Positions 55,201 through 63,630 of a stretch of DNA of 64,000 nucleotides are shown here, piece by piece. Made by a program: the position numbers and the translations under genes. Source of the stretch: Thermophilibacter gallinarum (GTDB taxonomy: Bacteria; Actinomycetota; Coriobacteriia; Coriobacteriales; Atopobiaceae); NCBI RefSeq assembly GCF_014982725.1, contig NZ_JADCJZ010000003.1, positions 62,001 through 126,000 on the forward strand, in the 5' to 3' direction. The notes beneath the pieces were generated by a model that ran no database searches, was not told the origin of the DNA, and saw only the letters and a list, made by a program, of their open reading frames with translations. The stretch's first letter is position 1. Each line of letters opens with the position of its first letter.

Positions 55201-55722
55201 ATGGGGGAGCGCTCGATCTTCTCGGACGACCCCGAGCTGTACGGTGCCTGCTCCGAGCTTCTCGACCTTGCGCGCGCACGGGGCGTCACCGTCGGCACCG
55301 CCGAGTCGTGCACCGGCGGGCTCGTCTGCGGCGCCCTCACTTCCGTCCCGGGCTCGTCCGACGTCGTGCACGGCGGCGTCGTGAGCTACGCGATCCCCGT
55401 GAAGCACGAGGTCCTCGGCGTCTCGGGCGACGTCCTCGACGACCCCTCCCTCGGTGCCGTCTCCGCGGAGTGTGCCGAGCAGATGGCCTCGGGCGCCCGG
55501 TGCGTGCTCGGGTGCGACTACGCGGTGTCCGTCACCGGCATCGCCGGACCGGGCGGCGAGGAGCCGGGCAAGCCCGTGGGGACCGTCTGGATGGGCGTCG
55601 CGGGCCCGGACGTGGCCGCGTCACGGCTCTTCCGCTTCGAGGGCGACCGCGCGGACGTGCGTCACGCCGCCGTCTCCGCCGCGGTCGAGCTCCTGCGTGC
55701 CGCGGTCATGGAGAGCCTGTGA
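55201..55722 (+). CDS. pncC: CinA C-terminal-type nicotinamide-nucleotide amidohydrolase
   Basis: A 173-residue stand-alone CinA C-terminal domain: 'TVGTAESCTGGLVCGALTSVPGSS' (in outline), 'GGVVSYAIPVKHEVLGV', 'YAVSVTGIAGPGG' and 'KPVGTVWMGVA'. It deamidates NMN in pyridine-nucleotide recycling. The N-terminal MoeA-like part of long CinA proteins is absent. It precedes recA, as cinA often does. Confidence 0.92.
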   Translation: MGERSIFSDDPELYGACSELLDLARARGVTVGTAESCTGGLVCGALTSVPGSSDVVHGGVVSYAIPVKHEVLGVSGDVLDDPSLGAVSAECAEQMASGARCVLGCDYAVSVTGIAGPGGEEPGKPVGTVWMGVAGPDVAASRLFRFEGDRADVRHAAVSAAVELLRAAVMESL

Positions 55723-55890
55723 GCCTTTCGTCTCTCGTCCTGGACGCCACCTGGCGGTGAGAATTCCGACCGGGCCCGCTGCCTCGGGTCTCACGGCGTG
55801 CGGCAGTCGGCCCGGCAGCTTCCGGTCAGCCAGCGGGGAGCGAGCGTCACTTTGGCGCAAGAGCGTCCCGGTACGCTTTTCCCAAACCCG

Positions 55891-55919
55891 TTGACACAGA
55901 ACGGGTGTTCGTATACCAT
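55891..55919 (+). promoter_or_regulatory. recA promoter with SOS (LexA) box
   Basis: A consensus TTGACA -35 (55891-55896) with TACCAT (17-nt spacing) as likely -10. Between them lies GAACGGGTGTTC (55899-55910), which fits the Gram-positive LexA box GAAC-N4-GTTC. Bound LexA would block polymerase directly. Confidence 0.8.
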
Positions 55920-55948
55920 CGCATCGGAACGCGAACAAGGGAGCTGGA

Positions 55949-57055
55949 ATGGCCAAGAGCAAGGGCATCACCAAGGAGATTCGTCCCCGCACCACCGGCG
56001 AGGAGCGTCAGAAGGTAATCGACGACACCACCAGCGAGATCGAGAAGAAGTTCGGCAAGGGCGCCATCATGCGCTTCGGTGACGACGGCCCCAGCCTCGA
56101 GGTCGAGGCCATCCCGACTGGCTCGATCGCGCTCGACGCGGCGCTCGGCATCGGAGGCGTCCCCCGCGGTCGCATCGTCGAGATCTACGGCCCCGAGTCC
56201 TCCGGCAAGACCACGCTCTCCCTCGAGATCCTCGCCGAGGCGCAGGCCATGGGCGGCGTCGTCGCCTTCATCGACGCCGAGCACGCGCTCGACCCGGGCT
56301 ATGCCGCCCGTATCGGCGTGGACATCGACGAGGTCCTCATCTCCCAGCCGGACACCGGCGAGCAGGCGCTCGAGATCTGTGACATGCTCGTCCGCTCCGG
56401 CGCCATCGACGTCGTGGTCGTCGACTCCGTCGCCGCGCTCACCCCGCGTGCCGAGATCGAGGGCGAGATCGGAGACTCCACGGTCGGCCTTCAGGCCCGC
56501 CTCATGAGCCAGGCGCTGCGCAAGCTCGCCGGCTCGCTCTCCAAGTCAAACACCACCTGCATCTTCATCAACCAGCTGCGCGAGAAGATCGGCGTCATGT
56601 TCGGCAATCCCGAGACCACCCCGGGCGGCCGCGCGCTGAAGTTCTTCTCGTCCGTCCGCATGGACATCCGCCGCATCGACTCCATCAAGAACAAGGACGA
56701 GGTCATCGGCAACCGCGTCCGCGTCAAGGTCGTCAAGAACAAGGTTGCCCCGCCCTTCAAGCAGGCCGAGTTCGACATCATGTACGGCCAGGGCATCTCC
56801 AAGGAGGGCTCCATCCTCGACATGGCCGTCGACTACGAGGTCGTGAACAAGTCCGGCGCCTGGTACACCTACGGGCAGGAGCGCCTCGGCCAGGGTCGCG
56901 AGGCGGCGAAGGAGTTCCTCGCCTCCAACCCCGACCTCATGGAAGAGATCGACCACAAGGTCCGCGTCGCCTGCGGGCTCGAGCTCGGTGACGAGCGCGT
57001 GGGCGAGATCGTGGAGGGCGTCGAGGTTCCCGGGCTCGACGGGGACGCCCTCTAG
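55949..57055 (+). CDS. recA: Recombinase RecA
   Basis: RecA of 368 residues. 'GAIMRFGDD', Walker A '[13 protein letters not shown]', '[13 protein letters not shown]', Walker B '[20 protein letters not shown]', and DNA loop L2 '[26 protein letters not shown]' (in outline) are complete. It drives homologous recombination and LexA self-cleavage. AAGGGAGC precedes the ATG. recX overlaps by 1 nt. Confidence 0.97.
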   Translation: MAKSKGITKEIRPRTTGEERQKVIDDTTSEIEKKFGKGAIMRFGDDGPSLEVEAIPTGSIALDAALGIGGVPRGRIVEIYGPESSGKTTLSLEILAEAQAMGGVVAFIDAEHALDPGYAARIGVDIDEVLISQPDTGEQALEICDMLVRSGAIDVVVVDSVAALTPRAEIEGEIGDSTVGLQARLMSQALRKLAGSLSKSNTTCIFINQLREKIGVMFGNPETTPGGRALKFFSSVRMDIRRIDSIKNKDEVIGNRVRVKVVKNKVAPPFKQAEFDIMYGQGISKEGSILDMAVDYEVVNKSGAWYTYGQERLGQGREAAKEFLASNPDLMEEIDHKVRVACGLELGDERVGEIVEGVEVPGLDGDAL

Positions 57056-57732
57056 TGTCTGCCCCCGCCTTTTCCTGGGAGGTCCGCCTGCCCGAGCGCG
57101 GCTCGAGGGCATCCATGGCCGGCAGGGCCCCTCGTGCGACCCTGCTCGTCTCTTCCGTTGACCACGGCGACGAGTCCCTGTCGATCCCCGTCGCCGTTGG
57201 GAGACGGCTCGAGGCCCTGGCCAAGGACGATTCTTTCGCACCCTCCAGTCGTGCGGAGCTTCTGTACGCGGTTCGGGAGATCGCGCGCTTGTGCGCGCAC
57301 TCCCGCATGGAGGACCTCGTCGGACGGCGTGACTACTCCCGAGCGGAGCTCACCGAGCGTCTTCTTCGCGACGGCTATCGCTCCGAGGTCGTGGATGAGC
57401 TTGTCGAACGTGCCGTGGAGGTCGGCATCGTCGACGACTGCCGCTACGCCGCCGCCTTCGCCCGTTCCAAGGTGCTGGCCGGGTGGGGGAGGCTGAAGAT
57501 CGAGCGCGAGCTCTCCCGCCGCGGGATTTCGCCCTCTGACGTTCCCGGCTGGCCGGAGGACTTCGTCTCTGCCGGCGACGAGCGCGAGCGGGCCCTGTCC
57601 CTTGCCTCGAGACGCCGTCTGACCGGAAGGAACGACTATCAGAAGCTCGTCCGCTTCCTGTGCTCTCGCGGCTTCTCCGTGGGCATCTCCACGTCCGTCG
57701 CGCGAGAGGTCCTCGACCGGGCGGAGGGGTAG
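57055..57732 (+). CDS. recX: RecA regulator RecX
   Basis: RecX of 225 residues. Three-helix RecX repeats are visible: 'RRDYSRAELTERLLRDGYRSEVVDELVERAVEVGIVDDCRYAAAFA' (in outline), 'GWGRLKIERELSRRGIS' and 'LVRFLCSRGFSVGIS'. It limits RecA filament growth. The GTG start overlaps the recA stop. The N-terminal ~60 residues are less conserved. Confidence 0.88.
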   Translation: MSAPAFSWEVRLPERGSRASMAGRAPRATLLVSSVDHGDESLSIPVAVGRRLEALAKDDSFAPSSRAELLYAVREIARLCAHSRMEDLVGRRDYSRAELTERLLRDGYRSEVVDELVERAVEVGIVDDCRYAAAFARSKVLAGWGRLKIERELSRRGISPSDVPGWPEDFVSAGDERERALSLASRRRLTGRNDYQKLVRFLCSRGFSVGISTSVAREVLDRAEG

Positions 57733-57758
57733 CAGCCTTCTGCGCGAGCTACAGACTC

Positions 57759-58029
57759 TCCTGGAATCGACGGCCTTCCGCAACATGACGCCATCCTTGT
57801 CCAGCTTTTGACGGCCTTCCGCACCTCGATGCCGAGGTCTTCCCGGAAATGGCGATGTTCCGCAGACAGCCGTCAATCCTGTCCCAAAAACGGCGGCCTT
57901 CCGCTGCCGGCGCGCGGTGCGACCGGGGAACCTCGCCGATATCGGGACGCCTTGCCCCTCCGCGTGCGGAAGGTCGTCGAAAACAAGACGGGTCTTTCTC
58001 GCAAGCCGAGAATCCTGTCGACTTCGGGA
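57759..58029. repeat. Array B: 41-bp-pitch dyad repeats, four direct then three inverted units
   Basis: 23-nt units start at 57759, 57800, 57841 and 57882, exactly 41 bp apart; the third reads TCCCGGAAATGGCGA then TGTTCCGC. Inverted units start at 57925, 57966 and 58007, again exactly 41 bp apart. Most units show the dyad (C)GGAA-N9-TTCCG or a decayed form. Units and pitch match array A at 7485-7786, while spacers differ. No gene is seen from 57733 to 58271 other than a possible short leader frame. Confidence 0.85.
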
Positions 58030-58057
58030 CGGCGGCGTGGTCCTACCTGCGGCGCAT

Positions 58058-58087
58058 TTGACAGAATCCTTACAACGGGGCTAGGAT
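58058..58087 (+). promoter_or_regulatory. rny promoter
   Basis: Consensus TTGACA (58058-58063) and TAGGAT (58082-58087) with 18-nt spacing, directly after array B. The implied 5' leader of rny is about 175 nt and contains GCTGG-TCTG-CCAGC. Confidence 0.75.
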
Positions 58088-58097
58088 AGGACTGCTC

Positions 58098-58160
58098 GTG
58101 GAGCGCATTCTCTCGCTGGTCTGCCAGCTGCCGATTATGTTTCTCTGTACGTCACGATAG
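58098..58160 (+). CDS. Possible 20-residue leader peptide upstream of rny
   Basis: A GTG frame begins about 4 nt after the expected transcription start and runs 20 codons to TAG, reading 'MERILSLVCQLPIMFLCTSR'. It is hydrophobic and has two Cys. There is no ribosome site, so it would need leaderless initiation. It may be chance; it is listed because of its exact position at the 5' end of the transcript. Confidence 0.25.
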   Translation: MERILSLVCQLPIMFLCTSR

Positions 58161-58271
58161 CTGCCATAGCCGCTCATGCGGCAAGCGTCAGACTGCACCT
58201 CCACGGCGGGTTCCGTCGCGCTCGCGCACGGTCTCCTGAACCCACTGATGAACTGAACCTGAGGAGCAGAC

Positions 58272-59834
58272 ATGACAGACCCAATTACCATCGTCGTCGG
58301 GGCGGTTTGCCTCGTCGTCGGCGCCGCACTCGTCTATTTCTTCCTGGCTGGCAAGAGCGGCTCCAAGCTCAAGGACGCCGAGGCGCGCCTCGCCTCTGCC
58401 CAGTCCGAGGCCGAGCGCATCGCCCAGGAGGCCGCGCGCCAGGCCGAGAACGCCAAGAAGGAGGCTGTCCTCGAGGCCAAGGAGGAGATCCTCGCGCTCA
58501 AGCAGACCTCCGAGGCCGAGGAGAAGAAGCGCAAGAGCGAGCTCCAGTCACTCGAGAACCGCATCATGCAGCGCGAGGAGTCCCTCGACCACCGCAACGA
58601 CGCCCTCGACCGCCGCGAGCACCAGCTTTCCAGCCTCCAGGGTCAGCTCGACCGCCGCAAGAGCGACCTCGACGAGCTCTTCGACCGTCAGAGCGCCGAG
58701 CTCGAGCGCATCGCCGGGCTCTCCTCCGACGAGGCCCACGACGAGCTGCTCGCGCGCGTCCGCTCCGAGTCCGTGCGCGAGGAGGCCCAGATCCTGAGGG
58801 AGTCCGAGCAGCGCGTCCGCGCCCAGGCCGACAAGACCGCCCGCGAGATCATCTCCACCGCCATCCAGCGCTGCGCCGCCGACCAGGCCGGCGAGATCAC
58901 GGTCACCTCGGTCCACATCCCCTCCGACGACCTCAAGGGTCGCATCATCGGCCGCGAGGGGCGCAACATCCGCACCTTTGAGCAGGTCTCCGGCGTCTCG
59001 CTCGTCATCGACGACACGCCCGAGACCGTCGTCCTCTCGAGCTTCGATCCCGTCCGTCGCGAGACCGCGCGCGTCGCCCTCGAGAACCTCATCGCCGACG
59101 GCCGCATCCACCCGGCCCGCATCGAGGAGCTCTACAAGAAGGCCGAGGCCCTCGTCGCCGAGCGCGTGCGCGAGGCCGGCGAGCAGGCCGCGTTTGACGC
59201 CGGCATCCACGACCTGCACCCGGAGCTCGTGAAGACCCTCGGCGCCCTGCGCTATCGCACCTCGTTCGGGCAGAACGTCCTCCAGCACTCCATCCAGGTC
59301 TCCGCGCTCTGCGGCATCATGGCCTCCGAGCTCGGTCTCGACGAGGCGCCCGCCAAGCGCGCCGGCCTTCTCCACGACCTCGGCAAGGCCATCGACCACG
59401 AGGTCGAGGGGCCGCACGCCGTCATCGGCGCCGACCTCGCCCGTCGTCACGGCGAGCGCCCCGAGATCGTCCACGCCATCGAGGCCCACCACGCCGACGT
59501 CGACCCCGACACCGTCCTCGACGTCCTCGTCATGGCCGCCGACGCAATCTCCGCCGCCCGTCCCGGCGCCCGCCGCGAGTCCGCCGAGAACTACATCAAG
59601 CGCCTCGAGAAGCTCGAGGAGATCTCCAACGCCCACGAGGGCGTCGAGCGCACCTACGCCATGCAGGCCGGTCGCGAGCTCCACGTCATGGTCGAGCCCG
59701 AGAAGATCTCCGACGCCCAGGCGACCGTGCTCGCGCACGACATCGCCAAGCAGATCGAGGACGAGATGGAGTACCCCGGTCAGGTGCGCGTCGTCGTGAT
59801 TCGCGAGTCCCGTGCCGTCGACGTCGCCAAGTAG
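58272..59834 (+). CDS. rny: Ribonuclease Y
   Basis: RNase Y of 520 residues. An N-terminal membrane helix (about 5-27), a long charged coiled coil (about 30-170), a KH domain ('DDLKGRIIGREGRNIRTFE'), and an HD domain ('QHSIQVSALCG', 'LLHDLGKAIDHE', 'EAHHADVDPDTVLDVLVMAAD', in outline). It is the membrane endonuclease that starts mRNA decay in many Gram-positives. GAGGAGC precedes the ATG. Confidence 0.96.
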   Translation: MTDPITIVVGAVCLVVGAALVYFFLAGKSGSKLKDAEARLASAQSEAERIAQEAARQAENAKKEAVLEAKEEILALKQTSEAEEKKRKSELQSLENRIMQREESLDHRNDALDRREHQLSSLQGQLDRRKSDLDELFDRQSAELERIAGLSSDEAHDELLARVRSESVREEAQILRESEQRVRAQADKTAREIISTAIQRCAADQAGEITVTSVHIPSDDLKGRIIGREGRNIRTFEQVSGVSLVIDDTPETVVLSSFDPVRRETARVALENLIADGRIHPARIEELYKKAEALVAERVREAGEQAAFDAGIHDLHPELVKTLGALRYRTSFGQNVLQHSIQVSALCGIMASELGLDEAPAKRAGLLHDLGKAIDHEVEGPHAVIGADLARRHGERPEIVHAIEAHHADVDPDTVLDVLVMAADAISAARPGARRESAENYIKRLEKLEEISNAHEGVERTYAMQAGRELHVMVEPEKISDAQATVLAHDIAKQIEDEMEYPGQVRVVVIRESRAVDVAK

Positions 59835-59838
59835 GACC

Positions 59839-60927
59839 ATGTCCGGCGCCTCAGACCTCGCTGGCTTCGTCTCCACCATGGGCGGGGACCGCGCCCTCCG
59901 CGTCGAGGAGAGCCTCGGCGAGGGCTTCGTCAGGCTCCGCGTCGCCGAGGCCGAGCGCCGTCAGGCAAAGCATGACGTCAGGTGCGTGGAGGACGCGCTC
60001 ATCGAGATGCTCCGCAACGCACGTGACGCCGGCGCGCGACACATCTACGTAGCCACCTCCCGCGAGGGGGACCGCCGCACCACCTGCGTGCTCGATGACG
60101 GCTCCGGCATCCCCGAGGACATGCACGACCGCGTCTTCGAGGCGCGCGTCACCTCCAAGCTCGAGTCTGTCCACATGGACCGATGGGGCGTCCACGGGCG
60201 CGGCATGGCGCTCTTCTCCATCCGCGAGAACGCCGTCTCCGCCGAGGTCATGTCCTCGGCCCCCGGCAAGGGGTCCGCCCTTCGCGTGGTCACCGACACC
60301 ACGGTCCTCCCGGAGCGCGCGGACCAGTCGAGCTGGCCCGCACTTGGCGTGGATGAGGACGGCAACGAGACGTGCGTGCGCGGGCCTCACAACATCGTGC
60401 GCACCTGCTGCGAGTTCGCGCTCGAGGAGCGCGGGACCTGCGAGGTCTACCTCGGCTCGCCGGCTGAGGTCGCTGCGACGGCTCGCGCCCGCGCGCGGCA
60501 GACCGTCGAGGGTGCGGACCTGCTCTTCCTGGACTCATTCGAGGAGCTGCCCGTGGTGGAGCGCCTGCGCGCGGCCTCCGATGCCCGCGAGCTTCGCGAG
60601 CAGGCGACGGCGCTCGGCCTCGAGATGTCCGAGCGCACGGCCCACCGGATCGTCTCCGGCCAGATCGCGCCGGTCCGAAGCGTCCTCGCGCGGCTGACGC
60701 GTTCCTCAGCGAGCCCTGGCGCCGCCGCGGCCCACGAGGTCGACCTCACGCGAGACCGACGCGGCCTCAGGCTCGCCCCCGCGGACGTCGACGAGTTCTC
60801 CCGCGTCATGGAGCGCGACTTCGGCCTTCTCGCGGACAGGTACTACCTCTCGCTCGCCGGCGAGCCGCGCGTCCGCGTCACGGGCAACCGCCTGACCGTG
60901 ACCTTCGACCTCAGGCCCTCAGACTAG
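59839..60927 (+). CDS. GHKL-type ATP-binding protein
   Basis: A 362-residue protein with a Bergerat ATP fold: N box 'EDALIEMLRNARDAGARHI', G1 box 'VLDDGSGIPEDM', G2 box 'GVHGRGMALFSI' and 'GKGSALRVVTDT'. There is no phospho-accepting His domain or receiver, so it is not a standard histidine kinase; it resembles the MutL/Hsp90-like branch (HATPase_c_3). The C-terminal half is unfamiliar. It lies 4 nt after rny and before spoVS, so it may share their transcript. Confidence 0.75.
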   Translation: MSGASDLAGFVSTMGGDRALRVEESLGEGFVRLRVAEAERRQAKHDVRCVEDALIEMLRNARDAGARHIYVATSREGDRRTTCVLDDGSGIPEDMHDRVFEARVTSKLESVHMDRWGVHGRGMALFSIRENAVSAEVMSSAPGKGSALRVVTDTTVLPERADQSSWPALGVDEDGNETCVRGPHNIVRTCCEFALEERGTCEVYLGSPAEVAATARARARQTVEGADLLFLDSFEELPVVERLRAASDARELREQATALGLEMSERTAHRIVSGQIAPVRSVLARLTRSSASPGAAAAHEVDLTRDRRGLRLAPADVDEFSRVMERDFGLLADRYYLSLAGEPRVRVTGNRLTVTFDLRPSD

Positions 60928-60961
60928 CGGCTCCGCACTTCTCAGCACGGCCGACAACCTC

Positions 60962-60967
60962 TAGAAT
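60962..60967 (+). promoter_or_regulatory. Candidate spoVS -10
   Basis: TAGAAT lies about 60 nt before the spoVS start in an AT-richer leader that ends with a CAGGAG ribosome site. No clear -35. Confidence 0.35.
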
Positions 60968-61025
60968 TGATCGACAGACCAACAACGAAGCAGTAACGTC
61001 GTAGCAACGCAACAGGAGTTTTCAC

Positions 61026-61334
61026 ATGGACTATCTGAAGGTCTCGAGCAAGTCCTCGCCGGCGTCGGTCGCCGGCGCGATCGCCGGGCTCGTCAAGGAC
61101 GGCATCCCCGTCAACATCCAGTGCGTCGGCGCGGGCGCGGTCAACCAGGCCATAAAGGCGATCGCGATCGCGCGCGGCTTCCTCATCCCCACCGGCATCG
61201 ACATCTCCTGCGCCCCGACCTTCTCCGACGTAGAGATCGGCGGCGAGAGCAGAACGGCCATCCGCATCGCCGTCTACGTGCACCGTATCACCGCCCCCGC
61301 CACCCCTGCGGGCGTCGAGGCGGTCGAGGCCTGA
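61026..61334 (+). CDS. spoVS: Stage V sporulation protein S-like (SpoVS)
   Basis: A 102-residue protein with 'LKVSSKSSPASVAGAIAGLVKDG', 'VQCVGAGAVNQAIKAIAIARGF' -like and 'DISCAPTFSDVEIGGESRTAIRI' (all in outline), an alpha/beta Alba-like SpoVS domain. In Bacillus it acts in spore coat and septation control, but the family also occurs in non-spore-formers and often beside rny. Its stop overlaps the miaB ATG (TGATG). Confidence 0.92.
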   Translation: MDYLKVSSKSSPASVAGAIAGLVKDGIPVNIQCVGAGAVNQAIKAIAIARGFLIPTGIDISCAPTFSDVEIGGESRTAIRIAVYVHRITAPATPAGVEAVEA

Positions 61335-62701
61335 TGGAGCACCCCGTCGAGCTCGTCGGAAAGACGTACTACGTAAAGACCTTCGGCTGCCAGATGAACC
61401 TCCATGACTCCGAGCGCGTCGCCGGCGTGCTCGACGAGTGCGGGTGCGTCTGCGTGGACGACCCCGACCAGGCCGACATCGTCGTCTTCATGACGTGCTG
61501 CGTGCGCGAGAAGGCGGACCAGCACCTCTACGGACAGGCCTCGGCCATGGTGAGCGCCCCGGTGCCTCCCTCGGGACGCCGCGTCGTCGCCATCGGCGGC
61601 TGCATCGCCCAGCGGGACGGCGAGAAGATCCGCGAGCACGTCGCCTGCGCCGACGTCGTGTTCGGCACGAGTGCCCTCGCGAGCCTGCCGACGCTGCTCG
61701 CGGATGCGTTCGTCGGCGACGGGTCGCGCGTTGCCGTCGACACGGTCGAGGAGGACCGTCCCTTCTCGACCGACCTTCCCAGCCACCGCGCCCAGCGCTT
61801 CCACGCGTGGGTGCCCATCATGACGGGATGCAACAACTTCTGCACCTACTGCATCGTCCCCTACGTCCGCGGGCGCGAGAAGAGCCGGACCATGGAGGCC
61901 ATCGTCTCCGAGGTCGAGCAGCTCGTCTCCGACGGCGTGCGCGAGGTCACGCTGCTCGGACAGAACGTCAACTCCTACGGGCGCAACATCTACGGCGAGC
62001 CGAGGTTCGCCGAGCTCCTGCGCCGCGTCGCCGCCACCGGCATCGAGCGCATTCGCTTCACCTCCTCCAACCCCAAGGACCTCGACGACGAGGTCATTCG
62101 CGCCATGGCGGAGACGCCTGCGGTGATGCCGCACCTGCACCTCGCCGTCCAGAGCGGCTCCACGCGCGTGCTCAAGGCCATGAACCGCAGATACACGCGC
62201 GAGGGGTACCTCGAGCTCGTCGGGCGCCTGCGCGCCGCGATGCCCGACCTCGCCCTCTCGACCGACATCATCGTCGGCTTCCCCGGCGAGACCGAGGAGG
62301 ACTTCGAGGACACCCTCTCGCTCGTCCGAGAGGCCGGTTTCTCCTCCGCCTTCACCTTCATCTACTCCCCGCGCCCCGGCACGCCCGCCGCCGAGATGCC
62401 GGACGACACGCCGCGCGAGGTCATCCAGGAGCGCTTCGACCGGCTTGCGGAGCTCGTCGCCCAGCAGGCGCACGACGCCAACCAGTCGGACCTCCACCAG
62501 CTCGTGAGCGTGCTCGTCGAGGGGGGCTCTAAGAAGGACGGCGGCGTTCTCGTCGGGCACAGCGAGAAGAACCGAACGGTGCACTTCTCGCTTCCCGAGG
62601 GACATGCGGCCGAGGACCTGGTCGGTCGCATCGTCGACGTCCGCGTCGAGGAGGCAAGGACCTGGTACCTCCGCGGCAGCGTGGAGGGCGAGCCTCGGTG
62701 A
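61334..62701 (+). CDS. miaB: tRNA i6A37 methylthiotransferase
   Basis: MiaB of 455 residues. 'VKTFGCQMNLHDSERVAG' is the MiaB form of the first cluster motif; radical SAM 'GCNNFCTYCIVPYVRGRE'; 'LLGQNVNSYG', 'HLHLAVQSGSTRVLKAMNRRYTRE' (in outline) and '[17 protein letters not shown]'; C-terminal TRAM domain. It adds methylthio to i6A37, the product of MiaA, encoded next. The ATG overlaps spoVS. Confidence 0.95.
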   Translation: MEHPVELVGKTYYVKTFGCQMNLHDSERVAGVLDECGCVCVDDPDQADIVVFMTCCVREKADQHLYGQASAMVSAPVPPSGRRVVAIGGCIAQRDGEKIREHVACADVVFGTSALASLPTLLADAFVGDGSRVAVDTVEEDRPFSTDLPSHRAQRFHAWVPIMTGCNNFCTYCIVPYVRGREKSRTMEAIVSEVEQLVSDGVREVTLLGQNVNSYGRNIYGEPRFAELLRRVAATGIERIRFTSSNPKDLDDEVIRAMAETPAVMPHLHLAVQSGSTRVLKAMNRRYTREGYLELVGRLRAAMPDLALSTDIIVGFPGETEEDFEDTLSLVREAGFSSAFTFIYSPRPGTPAAEMPDDTPREVIQERFDRLAELVAQQAHDANQSDLHQLVSVLVEGGSKKDGGVLVGHSEKNRTVHFSLPEGHAAEDLVGRIVDVRVEEARTWYLRGSVEGEPR

Positions 62702-63630
62702 GAGGGCTTTCCGTCGTCTGCGTCGTGGGGCCCACGGCGTCCGGCAAGAGCGCGCTCGCCGAGCTCGTCGCGACGCGCCTGGGGAGCTCCGTCGTCTCCG
62801 TCGACGCAATGCAGGTGTATCGGGGCATGGACGTCGGCACCGCCAAGACGCCCGTCGCCGAGCGCCGACGCCCGCTTCTGATGGTCGACGTCGTCGACCC
62901 CGACGAGGACTACTCCGTCCAACGCTTCCAGACCGACGCCCGTGACTGCGTCGACGCGCTCCTCGCCGAGGGTCTCACGCCCGTGCTCTGCGGCGGCACG
63001 GGGCTCTATCTCAACGCCGTTATCGACGAGATGGCATTCCCTGTCGGCGAGAAGGACGGCGGCGTCCGCGAGCGCTACGAGCGCATCGCCGCTGATCGGG
63101 GCGCCGATGCCCTGCATGCGCTCCTCGCCGAGCGCGACCCCGAGAGCGCCGCGCTCATCCACCCCAACAACGTCAGGCGCGTCGTGCGCGCGCTCGAGAT
63201 GTCCGACGAGGGCGTCTCCTATGCCCGCCACCACGAGGGCCTCCATGAGCGCGCGGCCCACTACCCGGCCCGCATATGGGGCCTCTCGTGGCCCCGTGAG
63301 GACCTCTACGCTCGCATCGACGCTCGCGTGGACCAGATGGTCGAGGCGGGCCTTGTGGAGGAGGTGCGCGCCCTCGCCGTCCGGGGTCTCACCACGGACG
63401 TCACCGCGGGACAGGCTATTGGCTACAAGGAGATCCTCGAGGTGCTCTCCGGTCGCATCGAGCTCGAGGAGGCCGTCGAGCTCGTCAAGCGCCGAACGCG
63501 TCGCTATGCCAAGCGCCAGCTCTCGTGGTTCCGCCACGACGGGCGCGTCAGGTGGCTCGAAATGGGCGAGGTGAGTCTCGAGGAGGCCTGCGAGCGCATC
63601 GTCTCCGACCTCGAGCGGAGGGAGGGCTAG
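62698..63630 (+). CDS. miaA: tRNA dimethylallyltransferase
   Basis: MiaA of 310 residues. P-loop 'VVGPTASGKSALAELVA', 'VSVDAMQVYRGMDVGTAKT', 'CGGTGLYLNAVI', 'NNVRRVVRALEM' and 'RRYAKRQLSWFRHD' are all present. It transfers a dimethylallyl group to A37 of UNN-reading tRNAs. The GTG start overlaps the miaB stop, coupling two successive steps of one modification. Confidence 0.95.
   Translation: MRGLSVVCVVGPTASGKSALAELVATRLGSSVVSVDAMQVYRGMDVGTAKTPVAERRRPLLMVDVVDPDEDYSVQRFQTDARDCVDALLAEGLTPVLCGGTGLYLNAVIDEMAFPVGEKDGGVRERYERIAADRGADALHALLAERDPESAALIHPNNVRRVVRALEMSDEGVSYARHHEGLHERAAHYPARIWGLSWPREDLYARIDARVDQMVEAGLVEEVRALAVRGLTTDVTAGQAIGYKEILEVLSGRIELEEAVELVKRRTRRYAKRQLSWFRHDGRVRWLEMGEVSLEEACERIVSDLERREG

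Noticed and set aside
61026-61334. Evidence that the organism forms spores
   Set aside because: SpoVS occurs widely in non-spore-forming bacteria; no other sporulation gene is seen here.
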